64,000 nt of DNA from Sphingomonas sp. CBMAI 2297 (GTDB lineage: Bacteria > Pseudomonadota > Alphaproteobacteria > Sphingomonadales > Sphingomonadaceae), in the NCBI RefSeq assembly GCF_029870595.1, contig NZ_JAPDIR010000021.1, positions 26,139 through 90,138 of the forward strand. The letters are read 5' to 3'. Under the pieces are notes generated by a model. The model did no database searches. It saw nothing but the letters and a program-made list of their open reading frames with translations, and was not told the origin of the DNA. The position numbers were made by a program, and so were the translations under genes. Positions 24,464 to 32,042 of the stretch are shown in pieces. The first letter of the stretch is position 1; the number at the start of each line of letters is the position of its first letter.

Positions 24464-25159
24464 ATGATGAAGACGATCGGCCTGCTCGGGGGCATGAGCT
24501 GGGAGAGCTCGGCCCAATATTATGCGCTGCTCAATCGCGAGGCGCGTGCGCGGCTGGGGCATCCGCATTCGGCGCGCAGCGTGATGCTGTCGGTCGATTT
24601 CGGGGAGATCGAGCGGCTCCAGCATGCCGGCGCCTGGGATGCGCTGGCCGAGCGGCTGGCGGGCGAGGCCCGGGCGATCGAGGCGGCGGGCGCCGATTGC
24701 CTGGTGCTGTGCACCAACACCATGCATCTGGTGGCGGACCGGATCGCGGCCGCGATCGGCATTCCGATGCTCCACATCGCCGATCCCACCGGCGCGGCGA
24801 TCCGCGCGGCGGGGATCACGCGCATCGGCCTGCTCGGCACGGCCTTCACCATGGAGCAGCCCTTCTATCGCGAGCGGCTGGAACAGCGCTTCGGGCTGGA
24901 GGTGCTGCTGCCCGGGGCGGAGGCGCGCGCCGCGGTGCACCGCATCATCTATGAAGAGCTGGTCGGCGGCGTGATCCGCGAGGAATCGCGCGCGCGCTAT
25001 CGCACGGTGATCGCCGAACTGGCCGCCGCCGGGGCGCAAGGCGTGATCCTCGGCTGCACCGAGATCGGGCTGCTCGTCGGCGACGGGGACAGTGAGGTGC
25101 CGCTGCTCGACACCACGCGGCTGCACGCGCTCGCCGCGCTGGAGTTCGCGCTGGGCTAG
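24464..25159 (+). CDS. Aspartate/glutamate racemase family protein (YgeA-like)
   Basis: PLP-independent amino-acid racemase fold of 231 residues. It begins MMKTIGLLGGMSWESSAQYY, the typical family start. It carries both catalytic cysteine motifs, LVLCTNTMH near residue 83 and ILGCTEIGLL near 195. YgeA-type members act on amino acids other than, or besides, aspartate, so the substrate is open. The start follows the glycosylase stop by 2 nt. A TTG two codons upstream overlaps that stop but is less likely than the ATG at 24464 with GGGAG 10 nt before it. Confidence 0.88.
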   Translation: MMKTIGLLGGMSWESSAQYYALLNREARARLGHPHSARSVMLSVDFGEIERLQHAGAWDALAERLAGEARAIEAAGADCLVLCTNTMHLVADRIAAAIGIPMLHIADPTGAAIRAAGITRIGLLGTAFTMEQPFYRERLEQRFGLEVLLPGAEARAAVHRIIYEELVGGVIREESRARYRTVIAELAAAGAQGVILGCTEIGLLVGDGDSEVPLLDTTRLHALAALEFALG

Positions 25160-25224
25160 GGCGAAGCGACATTCAGGCCAGGGGCGTGGCTTGGCGGGCC
25201 GGAACATTTCGAGCCAACCTCCTG

Positions 25225-25380
25225 CGTCACCCTGAACTTGTTTGGCGCTTATCCCCTCGGGACAAGGAATGGGGCGTACTTGTCTTTACGGGACAAGTGC
25301 CAGCTTGCTTCAGGGCCCAAGGTGCCGCCGGCGATATCGCCGGTGGAGAATTGGATGCTGAAACAAGGTCAGCATGACGG
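25225..25380. repeat. Interspersed repeat, family B
   Basis: This intergenic stretch between the racemase and aguB reads CGTCACCCTGAACTTGTTTG, then GGCGCTTATCCC, GACAAGTGCCAGCTTGCTTC, an ATATCGCCGGTGGAG stretch, and ends GATGCTGAAACAAGGTCAGC-ATGACGG. Its blocks recur at 61203-61513 in this window, partly in inverted arrangement. It looks like a composite of several short palindromes. No gene is seen in 25160-25447. Confidence 0.75.
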
Positions 25381-25447
25381 AGGGGAGAGGGCTGGATCTC
25401 GATCCCGACCAGGCCGAGAATCAGGCGACAACACGGCCCGTCCGGGC

Positions 25448-26299
25448 TCAGATGTCCTGCACCAGCCGCCCGTAGAGATCCGGCCGGCGATCGCGGAAGA
25501 AGCCGAAGGCGGCGCGGTGGCGCCTGGCCAGCGCCAGGTCGAGCGTCACGGTGATCACGCCTTCCTCCTCGCGGTCCAGCTCGGCCAGGATGTCGCCGCG
25601 CTCGTTGGTGATGAAGCTGGTGCCGTAGAAGGTCTGACCATGTTCGGTGCCGACGCGGTTGGCGGCGACCACGGGGACCACGTTGGACACGGCATGCCCC
25701 ACCATCGCCCGGCGCCACAGCCGCGCGGTGTCGAGGCTCTCGTCATGCGGCTCGCTGCCGATCGCGGTGGGATAGAAGAGGATGTCCGCGCCCATCAGCA
25801 TCATCGCGCGGGCGGTTTCCGGATACCATTGGTCCCAGCACACGCCCACGCCGAGCGTCGCCTTCCCGGGCCCGTTCCACACCTTGAACCCGGTGTTGCC
25901 GGGGCGGAAATAGAATTTCTCCTCATAGCCGGGGCCGTCCGGAATGTGGCTCTTGCGATAGACGCCGGCGATCCGGCCGTCCGGCCCGATCATCGCGAGG
26001 CTGTTGTAATGGTGCGGCCCGTCCGCCTCGAAGAAGCTGGTCGGGATGTGGATCTTCAGCTCGGCGGCCAGGGCCTGCATCGCCAGCACCGCCTTGTGCT
26101 CGGCGGTCGGCTTCGCATTGGCGAACAGGCCCTCGTCCTCGACCCGGCAGAAATACTCGCCTTCGAACAGCTCGGGCGGCAGCACCACCTGCGCGCCCCG
26201 CGCCGCCGCCTCGCGCACATGGGCGGAGACCTTCGCGATGTTCGCGTCGATGTCGTTGGAAAAGGCGAGCTGCAGGGCGGCGACGGTGATCTCGGTCAT
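25448..26299 (-). CDS. aguB: N-carbamoylputrescine amidohydrolase
   Basis: Nitrilase-superfamily enzyme that hydrolyses N-carbamoylputrescine to putrescine in the agmatine route of polyamine synthesis. The 283-residue protein has the catalytic triad E43 (PPELFEGEYFC), lysine in YRKSHIPDGPGY and cysteine in GVGVCWDQWYPE. The FYFRPGNTGF stretch is characteristic of AguB. The ATG at 26299 begins the nitrilase fold. The partner agmatine deiminase is not in the window. Confidence 0.93.
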   Translation of the reverse strand: MTEITVAALQLAFSNDIDANIAKVSAHVREAAARGAQVVLPPELFEGEYFCRVEDEGLFANAKPTAEHKAVLAMQALAAELKIHIPTSFFEADGPHHYNSLAMIGPDGRIAGVYRKSHIPDGPGYEEKFYFRPGNTGFKVWNGPGKATLGVGVCWDQWYPETARAMMLMGADILFYPTAIGSEPHDESLDTARLWRRAMVGHAVSNVVPVVAANRVGTEHGQTFYGTSFITNERGDILAELDREEEGVITVTLDLALARRHRAAFGFFRDRRPDLYGRLVQDI

Positions 26300-26359
26300 G
26301 GCGCGCCATTTAATGTGGTCGCCGGGGATTCGCCACCCGGTCCGTTCCATGGTTCCAAC

Positions 26360-26387
26360 CGTCGCCCCCGCCTTCGCGGGGATGACG
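26360..26387. repeat. Palindromic repeat, family A
   Basis: CGTCGCCCCCGC and GCGGGGATGACG form an imperfect 12-bp stem around CTTC. It lies between the divergent aguB and lnt genes and is the same element as at 16.1, 37.9, 56.3, 59.5 and 61.3 kb. It marks the left edge of a possible 30-kb inversion. Confidence 0.8.
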
Positions 26388-26418
26388 AAAAGGGGATGGA
26401 TCGGTTAAGCACCTCGCG

Positions 26419-27957
26419 ATGCTGTCCCGCCCCCTGCTCGCCGCGCTGCTCGCCGGCTTTCTCTCCGCCACCGGATTCGCCCCGCTCGACTGGTGGCCGG
26501 TCACGCTGGCCTGCCTCGCGGTGCTGCTGCACCTGACCTGGCACGCGCCGAGCGCCAGGGCGGCGCTGCTGCGCGGCTGGGTGTTCGGCGTCGGCCATTT
26601 CACCCTGGGCAACAACTGGATCCAGCACGCCTTCGATTTCCAGGACAAGATGCCGCCGGTGCTCGGCTATTTCGCCGTGCTGCTGCTGGCCCTCTATCTG
26701 GCGGTCTATCCGGCGGTGGCGATGGGCCTGGCCTGGCGCTTCGCCCGCATCGTGAAGGCGCGCTGGAACGAGCCGGACCTCGCCTTCGTCCTGGCCGCCG
26801 CCTCGGCCTGGATCGTCACCGAATATCTGCGCGGCACGCTGTTCACCGGCTATCCCTGGAACCCGATGGCGGCGATCTGGGTGCCGACGCCGATCGCGCA
26901 GCTCGCCGCCTTCACCGGCACCTATGCGCTGTCGGGCATCACCCTGATCGCCGCGGGCGCGCTCTATCTCGCCACCCAGCACCAGTATCGCGTGCCGCTG
27001 GCCACCGCCGCGCTGCTGATCGTCGCCGGGTTCGCGCTCCATCCCGGCCGCCCGGCCGCGGACCCGGCGCGCCCGCTTGTGCGCGTCGTCCAGCCCAATA
27101 TCGGCCAGGAGGGCGTGGATCGGCCGGACTATGCCCCGCGCGTCCTCGCCAAGCTGGCCGAATGGAGCGGCCAGCCCGGCAGCGTGCCGCGGCTGGTCGT
27201 GTGGCCCGAAGGCATGGTCAACTATTATGTCGAGGACGGCTATCCGCCGCGCTTCTACCAGCAGGGCGATCCGCGCTGGGTGCGCGGGCGGATCGGCGGG
27301 CTGCTCGGCCCCCGGGACCGCGCGATGGTGGGGGGCAATGCGCTCTTCTTCGACGGAGACCGGCTGACCGGCGCGGGCAATTCGGTGTGGACGGTGGATC
27401 CCGCCGGCATGCTGGGCGGGCGCTACGACAAGGCGCACCTGGTTCCCTATGGCGAATATCTGCCGATGCGCACATTGCTCGCGCCGCTCGGCCTCGCCCG
27501 GCTGGTGATGGGCGAGATCGACTTCATCCCGGGGCCCGGGCCGCGCACCCTCGCCGTCGACGGCTTCGGCAGGGCCGGCGTCGCGGTCTGCTACGAGATC
27601 ATCTTCTCCGGCCAGATCATCGACCAGCGCCATCGCCCCGACTTCCTGTTCAACCCGTCGAACGATGCCTGGTTCGGCAGCTGGGGCCCGGTGCAGCATC
27701 TCGCCCAGGCGCGGCTGCGGGCGATCGAGGAGGGGCTGCCGATCCTGCGCGCCACGCCGACCGGCGTTTCCGCGGTGATCGACGCCCGTGGCCGCCTGCT
27801 CGGCACGGTAGCCGCGGGGCAGGAAGGCGCGGTGGAAGTGCCGCTCCCCGCGCCCCTGCCGCCCACGCTCTTCGCGCGGCTCGGCAATTGGCTGGCGCTG
27901 CTCGCCGCGCTGGCCCTGATGGTGTTCGCGATTGCGTTTCGGCGCTTCGCCCGCTAG
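26419..27957 (+). CDS. lnt: Apolipoprotein N-acyltransferase
   Basis: Inner-membrane enzyme that adds the third acyl chain to the N-terminal cysteine of lipoproteins. The 512-residue protein has about seven N-terminal hydrophobic segments to residue 205, then a periplasmic nitrilase-like domain with the catalytic residues in VVWPEGMVN (Glu), YDKAHLVPYGEYLP (Lys) and GVAVCYEIIF (Cys), and a last membrane helix near 490. The ATG at 26419 is the first in frame before the membrane part. metK follows 72 nt downstream on the same strand. Confidence 0.95.
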   Translation: MLSRPLLAALLAGFLSATGFAPLDWWPVTLACLAVLLHLTWHAPSARAALLRGWVFGVGHFTLGNNWIQHAFDFQDKMPPVLGYFAVLLLALYLAVYPAVAMGLAWRFARIVKARWNEPDLAFVLAAASAWIVTEYLRGTLFTGYPWNPMAAIWVPTPIAQLAAFTGTYALSGITLIAAGALYLATQHQYRVPLATAALLIVAGFALHPGRPAADPARPLVRVVQPNIGQEGVDRPDYAPRVLAKLAEWSGQPGSVPRLVVWPEGMVNYYVEDGYPPRFYQQGDPRWVRGRIGGLLGPRDRAMVGGNALFFDGDRLTGAGNSVWTVDPAGMLGGRYDKAHLVPYGEYLPMRTLLAPLGLARLVMGEIDFIPGPGPRTLAVDGFGRAGVAVCYEIIFSGQIIDQRHRPDFLFNPSNDAWFGSWGPVQHLAQARLRAIEEGLPILRATPTGVSAVIDARGRLLGTVAAGQEGAVEVPLPAPLPPTLFARLGNWLALLAALALMVFAIAFRRFAR

Positions 27958-27963
27958 GGGCGT

Positions 27964-28029
27964 GATATAAGGAAAGCTTTATATGGGCATGGCAACGGCC
28001 CGGCTTTCCTCCCCACAAGAGGAATTTCC
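27964..28029 (+). promoter_or_regulatory. Structured metK leader, candidate translational regulator
   Basis: AGGAAAGC (27970-27977) can pair with GCTTTCCT (28003-28010), enclosing a small GGGC/GCCC stem (27985-27988 with 27998-28001). The same TTCCTC (28006-28011) can instead pair with GAGGAA (28019-28024), which is the metK Shine-Dalgarno sequence 5 nt before the ATG. The two pairings exclude each other, as in translational riboswitches. I cannot match it to a named SAM riboswitch class with confidence. Confidence 0.45.
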
Positions 28030-29244
28030 ATGCGTTCCAACTATCTCTTCACGTCCGAATCGGTTTCCGAAGGCCATCCCGACAAGGTCGCGGACCAGAT
28101 TTCCGACGCCATCGTCGACCTGTTCCTGTCGAAGGATCCCGAGGCCCGCATCGCCTGCGAGACGCTGACCACCACCCAGCTGGTCGTCCTTGCCGGCGAG
28201 ATCCGCGGCAAGGGCATCATGGACACCGAGGGCAACTGGGCTCCGGGCGTGCAGGAAGAGGTCGAGAAGACCGTCCGCGATACCGTGAAGCGCATCGGCT
28301 ATGAGCAGGAGGGCTTCCACTGGGAGACGCTCCGCTTCGAGAACAATCTGCACCCGCAATCGGCGCACATCGCGCAGGGCGTGGACGCCTCGGGCAACAA
28401 GGACGAAGGCGCCGGCGACCAGGGCATCATGTTCGGCTTCGCCTGCGACGAGACGCCGGACCTGATGCCGGCGACGCTCGACTACAGCCACAAGATCCTC
28501 GAGCGCATGGCCGCCGATCGCCATTCGGGCGCCGCGCCGTTCCTCGAGCCGGACGCCAAGAGCCAGGTCACGCTGCGCTTCGAGAACGGCAAGCCGGTCG
28601 CCGCGACCGCGATCGTCGTCTCGACCCAGCATGGCAAGGGCTATGACGAGGGCGACAAGGAAGCCGAGCTCAAGGCCTATGTGAAGAAGGTCGTCGCCGA
28701 CCTGCTTCCGGCCGAGCTGCTCTCGGGCGAGACCGAATATCACATCAACCCGACCGGTTCGTTCGAGATCGGCGGACCGGACGGCGATGCCGGCCTCACC
28801 GGCCGCAAGATCATCGTCGACACCTATGGCGGCGCTTCGCCGCACGGCGGCGGCGCCTTTTCGGGCAAGGACCCGACCAAGGTCGATCGCTCGGCGGCGT
28901 ATATCACCCGCTATCTCGCGAAGAACATCGTCGCCGCCGGCCTCGCCAAGCGCGTGACGATCCAGCTGGCCTATGCGATCGGCGTGTCCAAGCCGCTGTC
29001 GCTCTATGTCGACACGCACGGCACCGGCACGGTCTCGGACGACAAGATCGAGGCAGCGATCGCGGGCATCGAGAAGCTGGGCGGCCTCACCCCGCGCGGC
29101 ATCCGCACGCACCTGCAGCTCAACAAGCCGATCTACAGCAAGACCGCGGCTTATGGCCATTTCGGCCGCAAGCCCGAGGGCGATTTCTTCCCCTGGGAGA
29201 AGACCGACCTGGTCGAGGATCTGAAGGCCGCGCTCGCCGCCTGA
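28030..29244 (+). CDS. metK: S-adenosylmethionine synthetase
   Basis: Cytoplasmic enzyme making S-adenosylmethionine from methionine and ATP. The 404-residue protein begins with the typical NYLFTSESVSEGHPDK. It carries GAGDQGIMFG near residue 134, the P-loop-like GGGAFSGKDPTKVDRSAAY near 275 and the methionine-site region. It is slightly longer than the E. coli enzyme (384), as is usual in this group. The ATG at 28030 follows a GAGGAA ribosome-binding site that may be masked by the leader structure. Confidence 0.97.
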   Translation: MRSNYLFTSESVSEGHPDKVADQISDAIVDLFLSKDPEARIACETLTTTQLVVLAGEIRGKGIMDTEGNWAPGVQEEVEKTVRDTVKRIGYEQEGFHWETLRFENNLHPQSAHIAQGVDASGNKDEGAGDQGIMFGFACDETPDLMPATLDYSHKILERMAADRHSGAAPFLEPDAKSQVTLRFENGKPVAATAIVVSTQHGKGYDEGDKEAELKAYVKKVVADLLPAELLSGETEYHINPTGSFEIGGPDGDAGLTGRKIIVDTYGGASPHGGGAFSGKDPTKVDRSAAYITRYLAKNIVAAGLAKRVTIQLAYAIGVSKPLSLYVDTHGTGTVSDDKIEAAIAGIEKLGGLTPRGIRTHLQLNKPIYSKTAAYGHFGRKPEGDFFPWEKTDLVEDLKAALAA

Positions 29245-29273
29245 TCCTTCTCCGCTTCGGCCCGCCGAAACCG

Positions 29274-29308
29274 AAAGCCCCGCGCCGCATCGCCGGCGCG
29301 GGGCTTTT
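29274..29308 (+). terminator. Rho-independent terminator after metK
   Basis: AAAGCCCCGCGCCG (29274-29287) pairs perfectly over 14 bp with CGGCGCGGGGCTTT (29294-29307) around a 6-nt loop and is followed by T. It lies 30 nt after the metK stop, so the EAL genes probably have their own promoter. Confidence 0.9.
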
Positions 29309-29386
29309 CGTTGTGCCGCTTCGTTCCGTATTTTCCCGGGTCATCCTATAAAGCACTGAGCAACCGTAATTCTTCATCAGGAAGGA

Positions 29387-30166
29387 ATGGAAAGGAGCGA
29401 ATCGGTGGAGTCGGAGAATTCGATGATGGTTCCGGAAGGCGGAGCGCCCAGCGGCGCCGGCACCGGGCTCGCGATCGCCTTCCAGCCCATCGCCGAGATC
29501 GCTGGCGGGCGCATCCACGCCTATGAGGCGCAAGCGCTGCGCGACGGCCTGCCCGCCGCCGGGGATTTCGACCAGCTCTCGGCCGAGCAGCGCCGCGACG
29601 TCGATCGCCGCTGCGCGGTCGCCGCGGTGCGCTGGGCCGCGACCGCGGGCTTCGCCAGCTCGGGCGGGCGGCTGGCCATTCCGCTGAGCGCGCCGGCGAT
29701 CGGCGATCCGGCGGAGCATATCCAGCCGGCGCTGCTCACCGCGCGCCAATATGGCATCGTCGCGGAGCGGCTGGTGTTCACGCTCCATCACTATCAGGCG
29801 ATCACCAGCTCCGAGCTTGCCGACGTCATGCACGTCTTCAACAAGCTGGGCCCGGTTGTCGCCTTTCACGGTGTCGGCCCCAATGAATCGGGGCTCGCCT
29901 ATTGCGGCAAGTTCGCGCCCCATGCGGTGACGATCGAGCCCGAGCTGGTCAGCACCATCGCCTCCAGCTGGTCGCGCCGCATCGCCATCGAGGACCTTGT
30001 CCGCCGCATGCAGAGCCTGGGCCTGCGCATCGTCGCGGCGGGCGTGGACAGCGAGCCGGTCTATGAGCGAATCCGCAGCTTCGGCGTGCCGCTGGTCCAG
30101 GGCGCCCATGTCGGCGCGCCGGCGACGGGCAGCCTGCCGCGACCGGCGCTGCGCAACGCCGCCTGA
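29387..30166 (+). CDS. Degenerate EAL-domain protein, copy 1
   Basis: A 259-residue protein with the outline of an EAL (c-di-GMP phosphodiesterase) domain: GLAIAFQPIAEIAGGRIHAY at the start, a central VFTLHHY strand, FGVGP-like FHGVGPNES, GLRIVAAGVDSE (the usual EGVE position) and LVQGAHVGAP at the end. The signature EAL reads EAQ here, and the metal-binding acidic residues are not evident, so catalysis is unlikely. It may bind c-di-GMP or a protein partner. A GTG at 29405 with AAAGGAG 7 nt upstream is an alternative start. It is paralogous to the next gene. Confidence 0.8.
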   Translation: MERSESVESENSMMVPEGGAPSGAGTGLAIAFQPIAEIAGGRIHAYEAQALRDGLPAAGDFDQLSAEQRRDVDRRCAVAAVRWAATAGFASSGGRLAIPLSAPAIGDPAEHIQPALLTARQYGIVAERLVFTLHHYQAITSSELADVMHVFNKLGPVVAFHGVGPNESGLAYCGKFAPHAVTIEPELVSTIASSWSRRIAIEDLVRRMQSLGLRIVAAGVDSEPVYERIRSFGVPLVQGAHVGAPATGSLPRPALRNAA

Positions 30167-30421
30167 TTCGCGCGCGCCTTGCCGCCCGCGATTCCCGCGC
30201 CGGCGGCGAGAGAAGCAACCATTATGGTGGTAAATCATGCTCGGGTCGTTGCGATGGCGACTCTCGCATATCGGCGCGACTCGCGGATTCGCGCGGGGCA
30301 AGCAAAATCCGCCGCTTTCCGTCCATGGTAGAATCCCCATGGGGAAAATCCCCCTTCGGCGACGCACGGAATGGAGCGAACGGCGTTAACCATTTTTAAC
30401 GAAGGGCAGAAAGGAAGCATC
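30167..30421. other. Intergenic region between the two EAL genes
   Basis: This 255-nt stretch has no gene. It holds CCCCATGGGG palindromes near 30336-30345 with the complementary run AAAATCCCCC behind. Close to the second gene lies the perfect inverted repeat CGTTAA-N6-TTAACG described separately. Confidence 0.6.
30384..30401 (+). promoter_or_regulatory. Candidate CtrA-type site before EAL copy 2
   Basis: CGTTAA-CCATTT-TTAACG is a perfect inverted repeat and contains TTAACCAT, a half-site form associated with the alphaproteobacterial cell-cycle regulator CtrA. The usual full site is TTAA-N7-TTAA; the spacing here is six. It lies 21 nt before the start codon at 30422. Confidence 0.4.
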
Positions 30422-31252
30422 ATGCAAACCGAACCTGCTCCAGCCGCTCTTCAGTCCGGTCTCGCCATTGCCTTCCAGCCGATGATCGCCGCCGCCTCGG
30501 GCCAGCCCTTCGCCTGGGCCGCGATCGCCACCGTCCATGGCCGCGACTTTGCCCAGGCCGCCGCGGCGCTCGTCCCCGCCGCAAGGCTGCGGCTCGAAAT
30601 GGCGCGGATCGGTGCCGCGATCGCCGGCGCGGCTGATGCCGGGCTGCTCGACGGCGAGGCGTTGCTCGCGGTCCCCGTCGGCGCCGCCGACGGTGCGCCG
30701 GACGCGCTGCTCGCCCATCTCTTCCGCGCCGCGATCGAGCATCGCGTGCCGCTGGATCGCATCGTCGTCGAGATCGATGCCGATGAGCGCGGCGAGCTGG
30801 CCCGCGTCGCGGCGCTGGCCCAGGCATGCGTCGATCGCGGCATCGCCATCGCGTTCGACAGTTTCGCGGTCGGCCCGCTCGCCGTCCGCCTGCTCGGCCG
30901 TTTCACGCCGCGCTTCGTCAAGCTCGATGCCGGCCTGGTCCGCACCATCGCCGACAGCAGCTCGCGCCGGGTGATCGTCGAGGGCGTGGTGCGGCTCGCG
31001 CGCAACATGGACGTGATCCTGATCGCCAACGGCGTCGCGCGGCGCGAGGACCTGGTCCTGCTGTGCACCATGGGCATCCGCCACATGCAGGGCGACTGGA
31101 TCGCGCCGGCGCGCGGCCGCCCGCTGCCGCGCGCGCACATCGCCCGCCGCGAGCCGCGCGCGGCCATGCCCCAGCATCGCCGCCTCGCCGCGCACCAGCG
31201 CATCGCCACGCCGCGCCCGACGGCGCCCGTCGCGCTCGCCCAGGCGCTCTAA
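30422..31252 (+). CDS. Degenerate EAL-domain protein, copy 2
   Basis: A 276-residue protein paralogous to copy 1, also beginning with a GLAIAFQPMIAAASGQPFAW stretch. RIVVEID occupies the usual EAL strand, GIAIAFDSFAVG and RFVKLDAGLVRTIAD follow the EAL fold, and ANGVARRED stands where active enzymes have EGVE. The EAL motif itself is absent (AWAAIAT) and the key acidic residues are lost. A 45-residue basic, proline-rich C-terminal tail is added. The ATG at 30422 has AAGGAAG upstream. A regulatory rather than enzymatic role is likely. Confidence 0.8.
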   Translation: MQTEPAPAALQSGLAIAFQPMIAAASGQPFAWAAIATVHGRDFAQAAAALVPAARLRLEMARIGAAIAGAADAGLLDGEALLAVPVGAADGAPDALLAHLFRAAIEHRVPLDRIVVEIDADERGELARVAALAQACVDRGIAIAFDSFAVGPLAVRLLGRFTPRFVKLDAGLVRTIADSSSRRVIVEGVVRLARNMDVILIANGVARREDLVLLCTMGIRHMQGDWIAPARGRPLPRAHIARREPRAAMPQHRRLAAHQRIATPRPTAPVALAQAL

Positions 31253-31290
31253 CGCTTGTCCTCCGCGTCCGGGACGCTAACAGGCGGCCC

Positions 31291-31971
31291 GTGTCCGATC
31301 CCGTTTCCATCCGCCGTCTCTATGGCCGCCGCCAGGGCCACAAGCTCCGCCAGGGCCAGTCCGCCCTTGTCGAGGAGCTGCTCCCGCAGGTGAGCCTGCC
31401 CGAATCGGGTCCGCTCGATTCGGCCATCCTCTTCGGCGACGACCGCCCGCTCGAGTTCGAGATCGGCTTCGGCGCGGGCGAGCATCTCGCCGGCCAGGCC
31501 GCGATGCGCCCCGATCACGGCTTTATCGGCTGCGAGCCTTTCCTCAACGGCGTGGTCGGCGCGCTCGGCCATGTCCGCGACGCTGCTCTGAGGAACGTCC
31601 GCCTGCACATGGGCGACGCGCTCGAAGTGCTCGAGCGGCTGCCCGATGCCAGCCTCGACCGGCTCTACCTGCTGCATCCCGATCCCTGGCCCAAGGCGCG
31701 CCACGCCAAGCGCCGGATGATGAACCATGGCCCGCTCGACATCATCGCGGCGAAGCTCAAGCCCGGCTGCGAGTTCCGCCTGGGCACCGACGATCCCACC
31801 TATTGCCGCTGGTCGATGATGATCATGGACCAGCGCCGCGACTTCGCCTGGCAGGCGAAGACCGCCCAGGATTTCCTCACCCGCCCGGCGGACTGGCCCG
31901 AGACGCGCTACGAGCGCAAGGCGCGGCGCCAGGGCCATGAGGTCTGGTACTTCCGCTACATTCGCCGATAG
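31291..31971 (+). CDS. trmB: tRNA (guanine-N7-)-methyltransferase
   Basis: Enzyme that methylates G46 of tRNA with S-adenosylmethionine. The 226-residue protein has the SAM-binding motif FEIGFGAGEHLA near residue 55 and the family signature YLLHPDPWPKARHAKRRMM near residue 126. It ends with a TRYERKARRQGHEVWYF segment typical of TrmB. The GTG at 31291 fits the family start (SDPVSIRRLYGRRQG); no ATG does. It lies 38 nt after EAL copy 2 and may be co-transcribed with it. The order metK-trmB is conserved in alphaproteobacteria, but here two EAL genes intervene. Confidence 0.94.
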   Translation: MSDPVSIRRLYGRRQGHKLRQGQSALVEELLPQVSLPESGPLDSAILFGDDRPLEFEIGFGAGEHLAGQAAMRPDHGFIGCEPFLNGVVGALGHVRDAALRNVRLHMGDALEVLERLPDASLDRLYLLHPDPWPKARHAKRRMMNHGPLDIIAAKLKPGCEFRLGTDDPTYCRWSMMIMDQRRDFAWQAKTAQDFLTRPADWPETRYERKARRQGHEVWYFRYIRR

Positions 31972-32042
31972 GCTGCCCGCCGCCGCATGGCGGGGCCCCG
32001 GCCCCTCTGCTATCCGTGCGGCGCCGGATCGGGAGGAGGGGA

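Noticed and set aside
27964..28029. Assignment of the metK leader to the SAM/SAH or SAM-II riboswitch class
   Set aside because: Some short blocks look alike (CAACGGC, CTTTCCT), but the order and stems do not fit well enough to name a class without a covariance-model search.
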